Positions 11,758 through 21,846 of a stretch of 64,000 nt of DNA are shown in pieces. Made by a program: the position numbers and the translations under genes. The stretch's first letter is position 1; each line of letters opens with the position of its first letter. This DNA is from Carposina sasakii. Lineage: Eukaryota > Arthropoda > Insecta > Lepidoptera > Carposinidae. The DNA lies in the NCBI GenBank assembly GCA_014607495.2, contig CP053162.1, positions 1,922,001 to 1,986,000 of the forward strand, given 5' to 3'. The notes under the pieces were generated by a model. It saw only the letters and a program-made list of their open reading frames with translations. It made no database searches and was not told the origin of the DNA.

Positions 11758-12233
11758 ATACTTATTTTTACTAATAATTTAATTGTTTATATTATTATGT
11801 TTTGATTACTTTATTTCTACTGAGCTCGCTTAGAAAAAGCATTTTTCGTTGCGGTTTATTTTATTTTATAGATTGTTTTCTTTGATCTGAGAATGTTTGT
11901 TGATTGCGTAACTACTCTTTAAGATTATATTGAATCAAGCGGTCATGAGTTCTACATTAACTTGCCCACGATCGGTGATGTATCTCCTAATTTAGACCCA
12001 GATTTAATTGAGGAAGAAGAATATTATGCTGTCAGGTTTTAGATTCTTATTTTTTTTGATAATTTAATTGTTTATATTATTATGTTTTGATTACTTTATT
12101 TCTACTGAGCTCGCTTACAAAAAGCATTTTGGTTTATTTTATTTTATATATTGTTTCTTTGAGTTTAAAACTTTACAGAGATTAATGAAACTGGAAGTTG
12201 TTTTCTCAGAATGTTTGTTGATTGCGTAAATAC
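11638..12233 (+). repeat. Tandem duplication of transposase 3' coding end and UTR
   Basis: 11638-11922 is repeated at 11923-12233. The second copy still reads as the last ~40 codons and the TAG with few changes, then the same UTR through 'ACTGAGCTCGCTT'. It also has about 40 bp missing from the first copy. Confidence 0.85.
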
Positions 12234-13339
12234 TTAAGTAGTTATTAATGTTTGTTACCAAGTATATCGCGCTAAAGATAAAACTGCAATAATAAGTATT
12301 AGGTGTAGTATTAAGAGCACTAAAATAATTGTTAGACTAGTGTATTACCGTTTTTAAATTTAAAGGTTCTTAGTCACCGCATTAAGTAACTAAAAAATTA
12401 AATTTAACTGATCTCTTCCGTAAGATTGAAATCAAAGACTGATGATAGTTCAAACTATTGTAAGGGTTAATAATATTAAATTATTATTAACATAATATAT
12501 TAATGTTCAATTTGTTATTTAAATTCTAGGCTACAATAAAAAACATATAAATCTGAAATACTTGTTTTAATTTGCATAACCAATATTAGAAGAACTACAA
12601 ACCTACATTATTGTGCCACTAAAATATTTGTATTATTTGACACAATCCAGAAATTAAAACTTTAAGAAAACAAGTTGAGATATATTGTTAGACATATTTT
12701 TTTATCATGTTATTTAATGTGCTAAATAATTTATTATTTATTATATAGTAATAATTGTATTTTAGTGACTGCAAAATAAAGATACTACTATTTTGCGATA
12801 GTTTTGTTCTAAAAGTTTTGTTAGATATTAGTAATTATATATTTAAATGCTATCTGAATCTATAGATGTATCATGTTTCACCAACATCAACTGCACTAGT
12901 AGATTTGGTGTAAAATAATATTATTTTACTTAAATTATTTTACACAGATGAATTTTGATGTGATAAATAATACAAGTGGTTATTTTACTTCATTACTTAT
13001 AATATATTAAATATAGTGCTTTCTTATATACATCACAGTATAGAGGCTAAAATTATCTATCTCAATCAGTTTTTACTTTGTTAATACAATATATAACAAA
13101 AAAGTTATACACATGTAAAGGTGCAAAAACTTTGAAGCCGTTTTTCTCAAAACTATCATTTCAGACTTATATCAGTTTTCACTGAGGGTACAGAGTTATT
13201 TAATATTACTTTATAGTAAAAATAATTTATTTCTTGCCATGTTAAATTACATATTGTACCTACATGGATTATCTGAATAAAAAAAACACTATAATGTGAT
13301 AAAAAAAAAGAAAATCAGTCGACAATTGTTTATTAATTA

Positions 13340-13800
13340 GTTAAAGATATTACAAATATGCGGGTGGGCTGCAGAAAAAATTAAATGTCGAAATTACCTG
13401 GGATAAAAATATTTTCCCTGAATAAATTGTAGCCTATGGGTTATTTTGTATGTAAGCTCTATTTTAGTAAAGTTCAAAATCCATTCAGGAGTTTTTGCGT
13501 AAATGAGCAATACATCCATCCTTACATACATTTTGTAAGGTTGGATGTATTTTAAATTGATGTTAATTGGCTGTATGTAAAAATATGGGGAATCGATGCC
13601 TTGTGTTGGGAACACTGACGGTTGGGGAGTTGAAAAATGGCGGTTAGTCTGGGGATTCTGATCATCCTGAATACCACCCTGTATATAAGAGAATAAGTTA
13701 CGTGTCTTTTGTACGTATTTGCTGTAGTTCAAATAAAAGTTTATTAGCACATTATTGGAGTGTTATTACAATTTTCACTAACTTTCGCGTTTATAATAGT
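13340..13800. mobile_element. Diverged copy of the 'GCGACTTCGTCCGCG' repeat family (C)
   Basis: Contains 'TGTCGAAATTACCTGGGATA' and the family's end 'ACTTTCGCGTTTATAATAG', with unrelated sequence between that ends in a CCCTGTATA terminus. Confidence 0.55.
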
Positions 13801-14264
13801 AGTAGTAAGTACCTAGTATTAGTTTATACACTGGACAGCAAATAAACCATGCCACCCGTCACCTTGGAAATCTAATTCGATTTTCTCAAAAAGTATCAGA
13901 CTTACAGCTATCAAACTAATGCCCATAGAAAGTGCATTTAATTACGAATAGAATGAATAAAAACACATTGAGATTTACGAATTTGTTAAGCATTTATTAG
14001 GGAGTTCATAAAAAGGAGTTGTTTCCCAGTCTGATTAAGCCTCAAGTTTAACAAAAAATTAAGCGGAAAACAAAACAAAAAATAAATATAAAGTTAATAC
14101 TTAGTATACAGTATTCCCTCCCCTTGTTCGAATAACTGCTAGTATCCTTGTATTCATGGACCTTACGACCTGACGATGAAATCTTGAGGAATCGTGTTCC
14201 ACTACAATTCAATTGCGATTCTCAGCTCTGTAAGCCTTGTTGGTGCAGGTACCTAGGCTCGAAC

Positions 14265-14545
14265 CCGTCGTTTCAGTTCATCCCATAAATTTTCTATAGG
14301 ATTCAAGTCCGGGCTTCGAGCAGACCAGTCCATCGTGCGAATGCCGACTTCGTGTAGTAGCTGTATGTGCAGTTAACGAGATGCCGCCCCAGATCATTAC
14401 AGATCCTCTTCCATAAGTAACGCTTGTAAACTCGTTGCACCGAAGATTTGCTGATTCGAAGTCTTCGAGCGACCTCACGTTGACTAAGGCCAGTTTGAAG
14501 TTGTGCTACAGCTTGAGCAGCTTGAGCCTGAGGTGTTGTATCCAT
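14265..14545 (-). pseudogene. Tc1 transposase remnant
   Basis: From ATG at 14545 it reads 'MDTTPQAQAAQAVAQLQTG' and 'LSQREVARRLRISKSSVQR', the N-terminal helix-turn-helix of a Tc1 transposase. Another minus-strand frame gives 'YGRGSVMIWGGIS', the block around the second catalytic Asp region. A third frame gives 'LESYRKFMG', resembling the 'LNPIENLW' segment. The intervening sequence is missing and frames shift, so no active enzyme is encoded. A full Tc1 protein is about 340 residues. Confidence 0.85.
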
Positions 14546-14815
14546 TTTTTTTTTGGGCAAAGTGTCAAAAATACACGCGTGTAAGCTAACAATGCACAGA
14601 ACATTAAAAAAATTATAAGAAATATCCAACTACCCTCACTGTAAAAGACAAAAACGCTAAGCGGGAACTCAAGTCAACACAGACCAAAATTGTTAGCATT
14701 GTGTTTGTTGCTTAATTACAACGTGAGTTAAAGATAGTTTTAATTAAATTTCAATTAATTTTGTTTGTCAATTAAATGCACTTTCTGTAGGTATAAGTTT
14801 GATAGTTGTAAGTTT

Positions 14816-15003
14816 GATACTTTTTGAGAAAATCGAATTAGAGTTCCAAGGTGACGGGTGGCGATACTTTTTGAGAAAATCGAATTAGAGTTCCAAGGTG
14901 ACGGGTGGCGATACTTTTTGAGAAAATCGAATTAGAGTTCCAAGGTGACGGGTGGCGATACTTTTTGAGAAAATCGAATTAGAGTTCCAAGGTGACGGGT
15001 GGC
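14816..15003 (+). repeat. Four tandem 47-bp copies of the Tc1-relic right inverted repeat
   Basis: Copies start at 14816, 14863, 14910 and 14957, each beginning GATACTTTTTGAG and ending GACGGGTGGC. They are essentially identical. The left end of the element has only one such segment. Confidence 0.95.
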
Positions 15004-15025
15004 TCGGTTTATTTGCTGACCAGTG

Positions 15026-15780
15026 TAGTATGTAGGTAGTAATAGTAGAATAATTTAATAATGGTACCTGATATATCACTATATATTTTATTATTATTAG
15101 GTGTTTATAAAATCAGGAGACCAACTGCGACATTAAAAACATTAGGTATACGAAACTATAACGAAATGGACAAAAATTGATCTGCGTGGCTAAAACTATC
15201 ACGTAAACCACGCAAATCACTACCACGAAAATCAAAATAAATCATTTATACTAATAATATGTTAAAACCTTTAGAGCTAATTAACTGTGTTTTGAACAGA
15301 AGTTACGTTTCCTTATATTTATTCTGTACAATATTTTATTTGATAAATAAGGTCACAATTATCGGAAAAAATTGTACCACGCAAATCAATGTTTTGAGAA
15401 ACCATACCCACGCAATGTGGTTCTTACCTTTATATTTCGAAAACTCGACGCAACGCCACATACCCACTCTGCTCGGCCGCCGTAGCACGACTAGTTTTAA
15501 CTTGAATTAGGATGACCGCAACATAGGACACGAAATTAGGGATGCGCGAGTGAATTTACAATGATCCACGCAAATCAGTACCTCAAGACAGTAAATTTTT
15601 TTTTTTTTAGCTAATGTAATGCTTTTAGAACTTTGTTCTTATTTTTCATAGCATTGTCAACTTCTCAGGATTTAGTGTATTTTTTTTTTTGGTAATCATA
15701 TGGCGTTTACTTTCCGAAATATAATTTAATAAATAACCAGACCGGGGTTTGGGACACTCCACGAAAATCAAAGAAAGGGG
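15026..15780. other. Non-coding DNA with repeated CCACGCAAATCA motif
   Basis: The motif or a close variant recurs at about 15180, 15205, 15220, 15376, 15563 and 15757. No coding feature is recognisable, and the ORF at 15259-15510 has no known match I can name. Confidence 0.5.
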
Positions 15781-17148
15781 GTGTTTTATTTTTTTTATTA
15801 TATTGAATGTACAGATAATTTAATAATTATCAATGACCCAGTTAAAAGAGGATTAAAGGTCAGCACGAAAAAAAATGCTTGCTGGCTTTTCGATTTCCAT
15901 TGTTTCTCAGCGAAGCCACTTGAAAAACGAGTCCCGAAGAATGACCGACCCCTTTTGTTACACCCTGTATAAACATACACGTATCTTAGGTAACATATAC
16001 CTAAACCCATACATACAACCTCCAATTATGACTGATTTATCCCTGTAATTATTCACCCCGGCCGTATCGGGCGTCCCATCACAGTGTAAAGTTAATAAGT
16101 GGACGAACTTGTACGAACTTAGTTCATATGTTCGATTTAGGTCTATGTTGGGACTATGTAAATCGGTGAGGGTGGGATTAATTTAGATTACAGCCTGTAC
16201 CTGTAGGTATGGGTAGCATCACAGATATACAATGTGTAACAGAAGGGGACAATTGTATTCCTACTTGTCGCAAATTTTGTCGATCAGTTCATTGATATTC
16301 TTCAAATGACTGAACGGATTTTAATGACATAGTCGAGCGTACCTAGATTAGCGTCAAGCTTAGGTAAATATAAATATCTCCAGTATATCACAAGCTTTTA
16401 AAATATTTTAAAAGCGTTTCTTTTAACTGGCCAGAGTATAAAGTAGCCCTAGGCGATAGGTACAAAGAACGAGGATCATCTCACGACCTGACCTGCTTTC
16501 CAACTAGTCACAAATCGCTTAGATAAGCACATTGCTGCTAAAAATAGGAAGGTTACGCTTATTCAAAAGAACGGAGATGGACCAAAATTCTATAGCAGGG
16601 GTGGCCAACCGGTCGATTGCGATCTATTAGCTATTACCTAGTCTAGCCAGTCGATCGTGGAAAGGCACGTACAATATAATTTTGAACTATATTGTTTCAT
16701 TGTTGAAAGAGAACTTGTGCATCTCAACTATACCCTCAAAATTGGTCAGAAGTGGCAACATGTGGTTCTGTCGGCCCTTGGTGCTCTGCCTACCTCATAA
16801 GGGATAAAGGCGTGATTGTATGTTGAAAGAGACTCCACTCCTGCAGTCAAACTGTTAAAACAGTTTTGCAGGGCATAGACTAATAAGAATTTCTACTATA
16901 CCTTTTTATAATAATAATAAATAAATAATAATAATTTAAGATCTAATTGCATCAGGCGCTACTATTTGGAACTTCAAATTTCCATCGAGGGCTCGTTAAA
17001 GTCGTTTAAGATTGTCAGTTTCATTCAAGTCAGTCATGTAATTGGTAGATCGCAGTGTCGTTAGTGAACAGCAGTAGTGGATCTTGGGTCTAAATAAGTC
17101 GGTCATCCCAGTTCTATAGGGTACCTATACTCGTATCTACCTAGGTAG
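15781..17148. other. Repeat-rich non-coding stretch
   Basis: A repeat ending 'TTTTGTTACACCCTGTATA' (to about 15972) shares its terminus with MITE-B. A fragment of repeat R lies at 16715-16825. The remainder is unassigned AT-rich sequence. Confidence 0.5.
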
Positions 17149-17410
17149 GTGTATATGTTCCGTATATACCGGTTCACAGTTGAAGTGCCGAAAACTCGTA
17201 CTAAGCGTTTTGATTCTATATTCATAGTGCCAACAGCCAAGCTGTGGAACTCCCGGCCTGAATTCCTGTTCATGAACTATAATCTTGCAGTCTTCAAGGC
17301 GAGAGTGAACCGGTTTCTTTTAGATAAGCGCGCTCCATCTTAGACTGCAACGGTGCTTACCATCAGGCGCGTTGTGGTCAAGCGTAAGCCTATTTAATAT
17401 ATATAAAAAA
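17149..17410 (+). mobile_element. LINE 3' end with C-terminal ORF remnant
   Basis: Reads '[20 protein letters not shown]' then '[16 protein letters not shown]' and a stop at 17343. This is the classic C-terminus of a non-LTR retrotransposon reverse transcriptase. The 3' UTR 'TGCAACGGTGCTTACCATC' recurs at 30150. Confidence 0.8.
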
Positions 17411-18009
17411 TGTACTTATACAGAATGTAACAGATTTATTGATAATGTTAAGCGAAATGGAAAATTTATGAGTCGAAATCAGATGTTCCCGGGTGGAAAG
17501 ACAGCTTAGGTATCTTTACATTCGTCTTAGTCGTGAGTGACACTGGGTAATTTTTTTACGCAGTCGGGATTTTTTGTTTAAAGTACATAAATGAGGTTAC
17601 TGTACAAAATAAGGTGTTTTCAAGGCTATTAAGGCTGATTTTCTAAACCTACACTACTGCCATCCAATTACACTGCGGCCATATCTGTTATTGACCACCA
17701 TCTTAATTGATTCCGGCCTCGCGCCCCGAAATAATTCCTAACAAATTGCATTGTCCGAGGCGTTATCACTTTCTTCCCTTGTTAGCTTCCGGGAGAGATG
17801 TTATTACAGACGAAATAAGTCCGTGAGAAAGCGTGGGTCAATAGGAATGAGTATAAAAATAATTATTGGTAGATATTGGATGATAGGACAGTTAAGGGTA
17901 GATATAATTAAGTTTCGAATTTCTCTATATTACTACTCTGGAGCAGTTTTAAATTTTGTTTAAATATTATTTCATTTGACAGTAAAATGAATAGCTGTCA
18001 AAATTGGAA

Positions 18010-18215
18010 TGTTGTTGTTTTTTTTGTTTAGTTTATCCCGAAGGAAAGGCAAGGGAATCAAGCTCATACAGCCATTGTCTTTAGTAAATGGTTTCTGGAT
18101 TTATGATGGATGATAATGATGATGATGAATGGAAACTGGCTGTATGGCTGTATGAGACAATGGCTGTATGGGCTTAGTTCCCCTTGTCTTTCCTCCAGAA
18201 TAAACTAATTTTAAA
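18010..18215. repeat. Inverted pair of a 'TTTATCCCGAAGGAAAGG' repeat
   Basis: Arms at about 18025-18078 and 18154-18210 are inverted copies. Further copies are at 50082-50180 and 50298-50370. Confidence 0.65.
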
Positions 18216-18658
18216 AAAGTATGTTGATTGTAAGTTTTTATGCAATAAAAGTTTGAATTTTTTTCACCGCACTGTGTCTTGTTTAACCCTGACGTTGGCA
18301 GAATCGTCGATAGTCGACGGAGCCTTTTATATTTTAAAAAGTTGAAAATAATAGGCAATAAATTCAATGGAATATAATTTATTTCTAACTGGAATCAATG
18401 TACCTATTTAGATACTGGAATGGGATCTGATCCCAATTTTTCGGTTATCCGAATAACCGGGATGAATGCCCTAGTGATTAGTCGATTAAAAAGAAATCCT
18501 TTATTTCTATAAAATTATGGTCACCTCGGAATATTAATGGATGTTTGTATGGGAAAACTTAAATGATCAATATTTCTGAAACTACGCAAAGTCACAAATT
18601 CAGGTTATCATTATCGCTCCCGTCACAAAAATTTTAACATATTTCGAAGGCCATAGAC

Positions 18659-18845
18659 CAGGGGTTCCCAAACTTTCATTTTTCATAGACCCCTTTCAAA
18701 AGTTAACTGGTTCTGGTGGATCCCCTACATACTTACAACACATACAAATTAATTGTGAAATCCTATTTTTTCACGCCAACGTAGACCCCCATCGATTCCC
18801 TTGTGGACCCCTGGGGGTCCACATAGACCACTTTGGGAACCACTG
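18659..18845. mobile_element. hAT-type MITE, copy 1
   Basis: Termini CAGGGGTTCCCAAACTTT and AAGTGG-type 'TTTGGGAACCACTG'. Flanks CCATAGAC and CCGTAGAC match at 7 of 8 bases, giving the 8-bp duplication expected of hAT elements. Confidence 0.85.
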
Positions 18846-19284
18846 CCGTAGACCATCAGGTAGCGGAGATACATGTGTCCAGCCAGCCTGAACGCATTCT
18901 GGCTGGACAGGGCAGGACATTAAGTTTTTGTTGATTTCTCGTAAACGCTTACATGTGACGCCATAAATCAAACGTTATTACCGTCACAAATTGCGTCACT
19001 AAATGTTAGTAGAGGAACCATATTCAAAAACGCTCCCGTTATTGAGTTTCAGAAGTGCCAGGCAGAAGTTTTATACGTAAATTCAAGCCGGCTGGACACC
19101 GTTTTTTGCATTTTTCTACTAAACCGCTGCACGTATCACAAAACTTTTAGCTCGATGCCTATCACAAATTTATGTGACGCCCGTTGATATGCAAAAGGTC
19201 GTCTAAATCACTTCCGTTACCGAGATTGAGACCAGCGAAAAGTGGTTTTTCAAGCCGTCTGGACACGGCTTAAAAAAATGAAAA

Positions 19285-19384
19285 AAATTTACATCGTTTC
19301 CCAGCATTTTTTGGCATAAACTTACTTTATTTGATGTATAGAGTACGTACCCTTCGTTAAGGGTGGCAACGAAAAAACACCTGT
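19285..19384 (+). mobile_element. MITE-A fragment (right end only)
   Basis: Starts at 'TTTACATCGTTTCCCAGC' and reaches the terminus AAAACACCTGTA. Confidence 0.8.
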
Positions 19385-19865
19385 ATATGTACTAAATTTT
19401 AGTATTTTATAATAATGAATTGATCATTTCAAAATATGTTCTAACTTAACTGGCCATCTCATGAAATAAACATTAAAATATGGCCACGCCGTTTGTATAT
19501 TAATTAAAAAACATAACCTGTCATTCTTTACACCTTTATTATAAATTACATGGAACAACAATTATCTCAATCAATCAACTCATAATAAACAACAAAACTT
19601 AAATTACCTCACGGCACCGTATCTGAAGAACTAAATGTATAGGTACATTCAAATATTCCTGAACCAAATAAGAACTTTATAAGTTCACTAAAGTTCATTC
19701 TTAGCTAAGGCGGAAATTCGGACATTGACCTTTAAGTGACTCAGTGGTAACCAACCTTTTTTTTTACAACAAGTAAAAAATGTTAATTGCGAATCTTGTT
19801 TTCACTTTTGTTTACGCCCAAATAAGTCGCTTTAAAGAGAGAATGTAATAAAATCTATCATTTAA

Positions 19866-20403
19866 CTCTTTCAGTCTTGGTGGTTAGTGTCACTAACCTA
19901 TTTCTGAATTTTTTAATTAAAATCTATGCCATCTACTTATAATCGGTTGAACTATCATGAAAGTTCGATTCATGCTTGACAAGATACGACCGAATATACC
20001 GCCAAATGAAGTAATGACAACTAAATTTAGTTGAATTGAATATTGCATTTACGTAATTTTAAATGCGTGTTTTATTAAAAAAAAAATAACAGGTAAGTAA
20101 GTAAGCTTTTATCTTCAATGTTTTTATTAACTTTATTCTAATTTATTTGTTTTATATATATTTGCATGAAAGTACTATTGCTCTTAAGTTTTTTGCAGTG
20201 TATTCACATCGAAATGCATAAATCATCATTAATAGTTTGTATCAATAGTCATGGTGGTTAGTGGCACTAACCACCTCATCTTTCGAAAACCATTATAAAT
20301 AAATTTTTTTCCTACTTTTTATGACTTTTTTTATTGTTAATAATGCTAAAACTTACATATATATGTTAAAAATATTCTTAATCTAAAAGCGTGACGGAAA
20401 GAG
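19866..20403. mobile_element. TTAA-flanked MITE (piggyBac-like)
   Basis: Termini CTCTTTCAGTC and GACGGAAAGAG are flanked by TTAA at 19862-19865 and 20404-20407. Internally it holds two near-palindromes, at about 19879-19899 and 20251-20273 (GGTGGTTAGTG and its complement). There is no coding capacity. Confidence 0.75.
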
Positions 20404-20845
20404 TTAAAACGGTAGGTTAAATAAGTTTATATTTAAATTTTAATGTCCGAACGGCCTGCCCAAGTAACTCAGATTCACATTCCAATCAATATTGTATAAA
20501 CTTAAAGATCAGAAAACAAATACAATTTACAAGATTCATAGACAAAAATTATTACAAAATTAGCGCCAAAAGAAAGAGTATATTTCATTGTTCTGCGATT
20601 ACAGTAATGACTAAAATTAACGAGACAGCGGACAAGTGAGATGTTCCTTGTGATATCACTTCTGCGACCCACTTTGGGGCCTATAATAATGAGCATTTTA
20701 TGTTCATTATGACCATCAAATAATAGGTATAATATGTTTGTTGAATATCAGACCAAATCGACAGATAAACAAATCAATAAAAAGCAGCGGGGTTAGATTT
20801 ATCAATTAACTACCGAGTGTATAGTCTAGTATAAACGGGATACGA

Positions 20846-21013
20846 AATTAGGCGTTTTTCCACTACACGTCACGGCCTTGTATAAAATAGTAATAATGTA
20901 TTAAATAGTACAGCTCGTTCCCACTAGACGGCACGACTGCGCCACGACTACGGCACGGCCCATTAGATGACGAAAAGCCGTAGTCGTGTCGTCTAGTGAA
21001 AAAACGCCTAATG
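20846..21013. mobile_element. Short foldback element
   Basis: Arms 'TTAGGCGTTTTTCCACTA' and 'TAGTGAAAAAACGCCTAA' enclose a GC-richer centre with 'CTAGACGGCACGAC'. Target duplication is unclear. Confidence 0.65.
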
Positions 21014-21342
21014 TTTGTCGCGTGACTTCTTACATGGACAGGTTAAAAAACAATACATATTTGCATGTATGGAATCGGCCTTGTATCACTATCCTTTGGT
21101 CTAATCTATTTTCCATAATTTTGCAGATTCAAAGGTGCTCAAAAATAGTTTTTTTTTTTGTTTTATTTAAGGTACAAGACACTCAATAGTTTTAGTAATT
21201 TAAGTTGACACAATACCAAGGGAGTAATGAATACAATTTGTTGTATTTGTCCTCGAAAACGGCGGTATACTCACCTCTTACAAGTTGCGATTTAATAATA
21301 CTCCAATTCTACCCAAACTTTTAGAGATAATGTATTATATAA

Positions 21343-21612
21343 CTAGTAGACGCCCGCGACTCCGTCCGCGTGGACTACAGAAAAAACAAAATGTCGAAAT
21401 TATCCGGGATAAAGTCTATATGTTAAGTGGGACCTGTCACAATTTATTACTGAAAACTGCATCGAAATCGGTGCAGCCGTTTCTGAGATTAGGGTGCACA
21501 AACGCACAGACAAACCAACAGACAAAATTTCCAAAAATCATTGTTTTGGGAACTATTGCATTGATAAAGGTCTATATTTTTTCTTCCGTTACATTTTTAT
21601 TATATGTATAGA
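21343..21612 (+). mobile_element. Repeat family C copy
   Basis: Contains 'GCCCGCGACTCCGTCCGCG', 'ATCGAAATCGGTGCAGCCG' and ends near 'TTTTTATTATATGTATAG'. It lies just 3' of RPAP3. Confidence 0.7.
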
Positions 21613-21757
21613 AGATATACAAGATTCGATGTAATTTATTATCTATACAAATTCTTTGATTGATATATTTATTTGTCTTGTACCTTAGATAGGTTTAAAT
21701 TATTAAAAAAATTCTATTAACCTAATTTGAATTAAATTCTAACTAAAGCTTAAGGAC

Positions 21758-21846
21758 TTAGGGTTCAAATTTGTTCTTCAGTTCGTCGATATCATCGTCG
21801 CTGCAATTCTCGACATTTTTACAGTATTCAAACAGGTTGGTAAGCA
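21758..21846 (-). CDS. RPAP3: RPAP3 terminal exon (488-516) with stop
   Basis: Completes the last helix of RPAP3_C and an acidic tail, ending TAA at 21760-21758. A possible poly(A) signal AATAAA (minus strand) lies about 85 bp downstream, at 21668-21673. Confidence 0.92.

Larger units (their letters stand above)
7826..13193 (+). mobile_element. Complete-length DNA transposon encoding a DUF7869-type protein
   Basis: Perfect 27-bp inverted termini, starting CTGTACCCTCAG, lie at 7826-7852 and 13167-13193. They are flanked on both sides by AGTT (7822-7825 and 13194-13197), so a 4-bp target duplication is likely. The 5.4-kb interior contains one intron-bearing gene on the plus strand (about 8574-11757) and AT-rich non-coding arms. 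A 4-bp duplication and a large DDE-like protein would fit Sola-type or a similar superfamily, but I cannot assign it. It interrupts DNA carrying the CCACGNAAATC motif. Confidence 0.88.
13829..15025 (-). mobile_element. Tc1-like transposon relic
   Basis: Termini CACTGG.CAGCAAATAAA at 13829 and (reversed) 15025 are flanked by TA. Inverted similarity runs about 80 bp inward. Inside, on the minus strand, are remains of a Tc1 transposase, and the right inverted repeat has been tandemly amplified. Confidence 0.85.

Noticed and set aside
15259..15510. 83-codon ORF
   Set aside because: It overlaps the CCACGCAAATCA motif region and shows no family resemblance.
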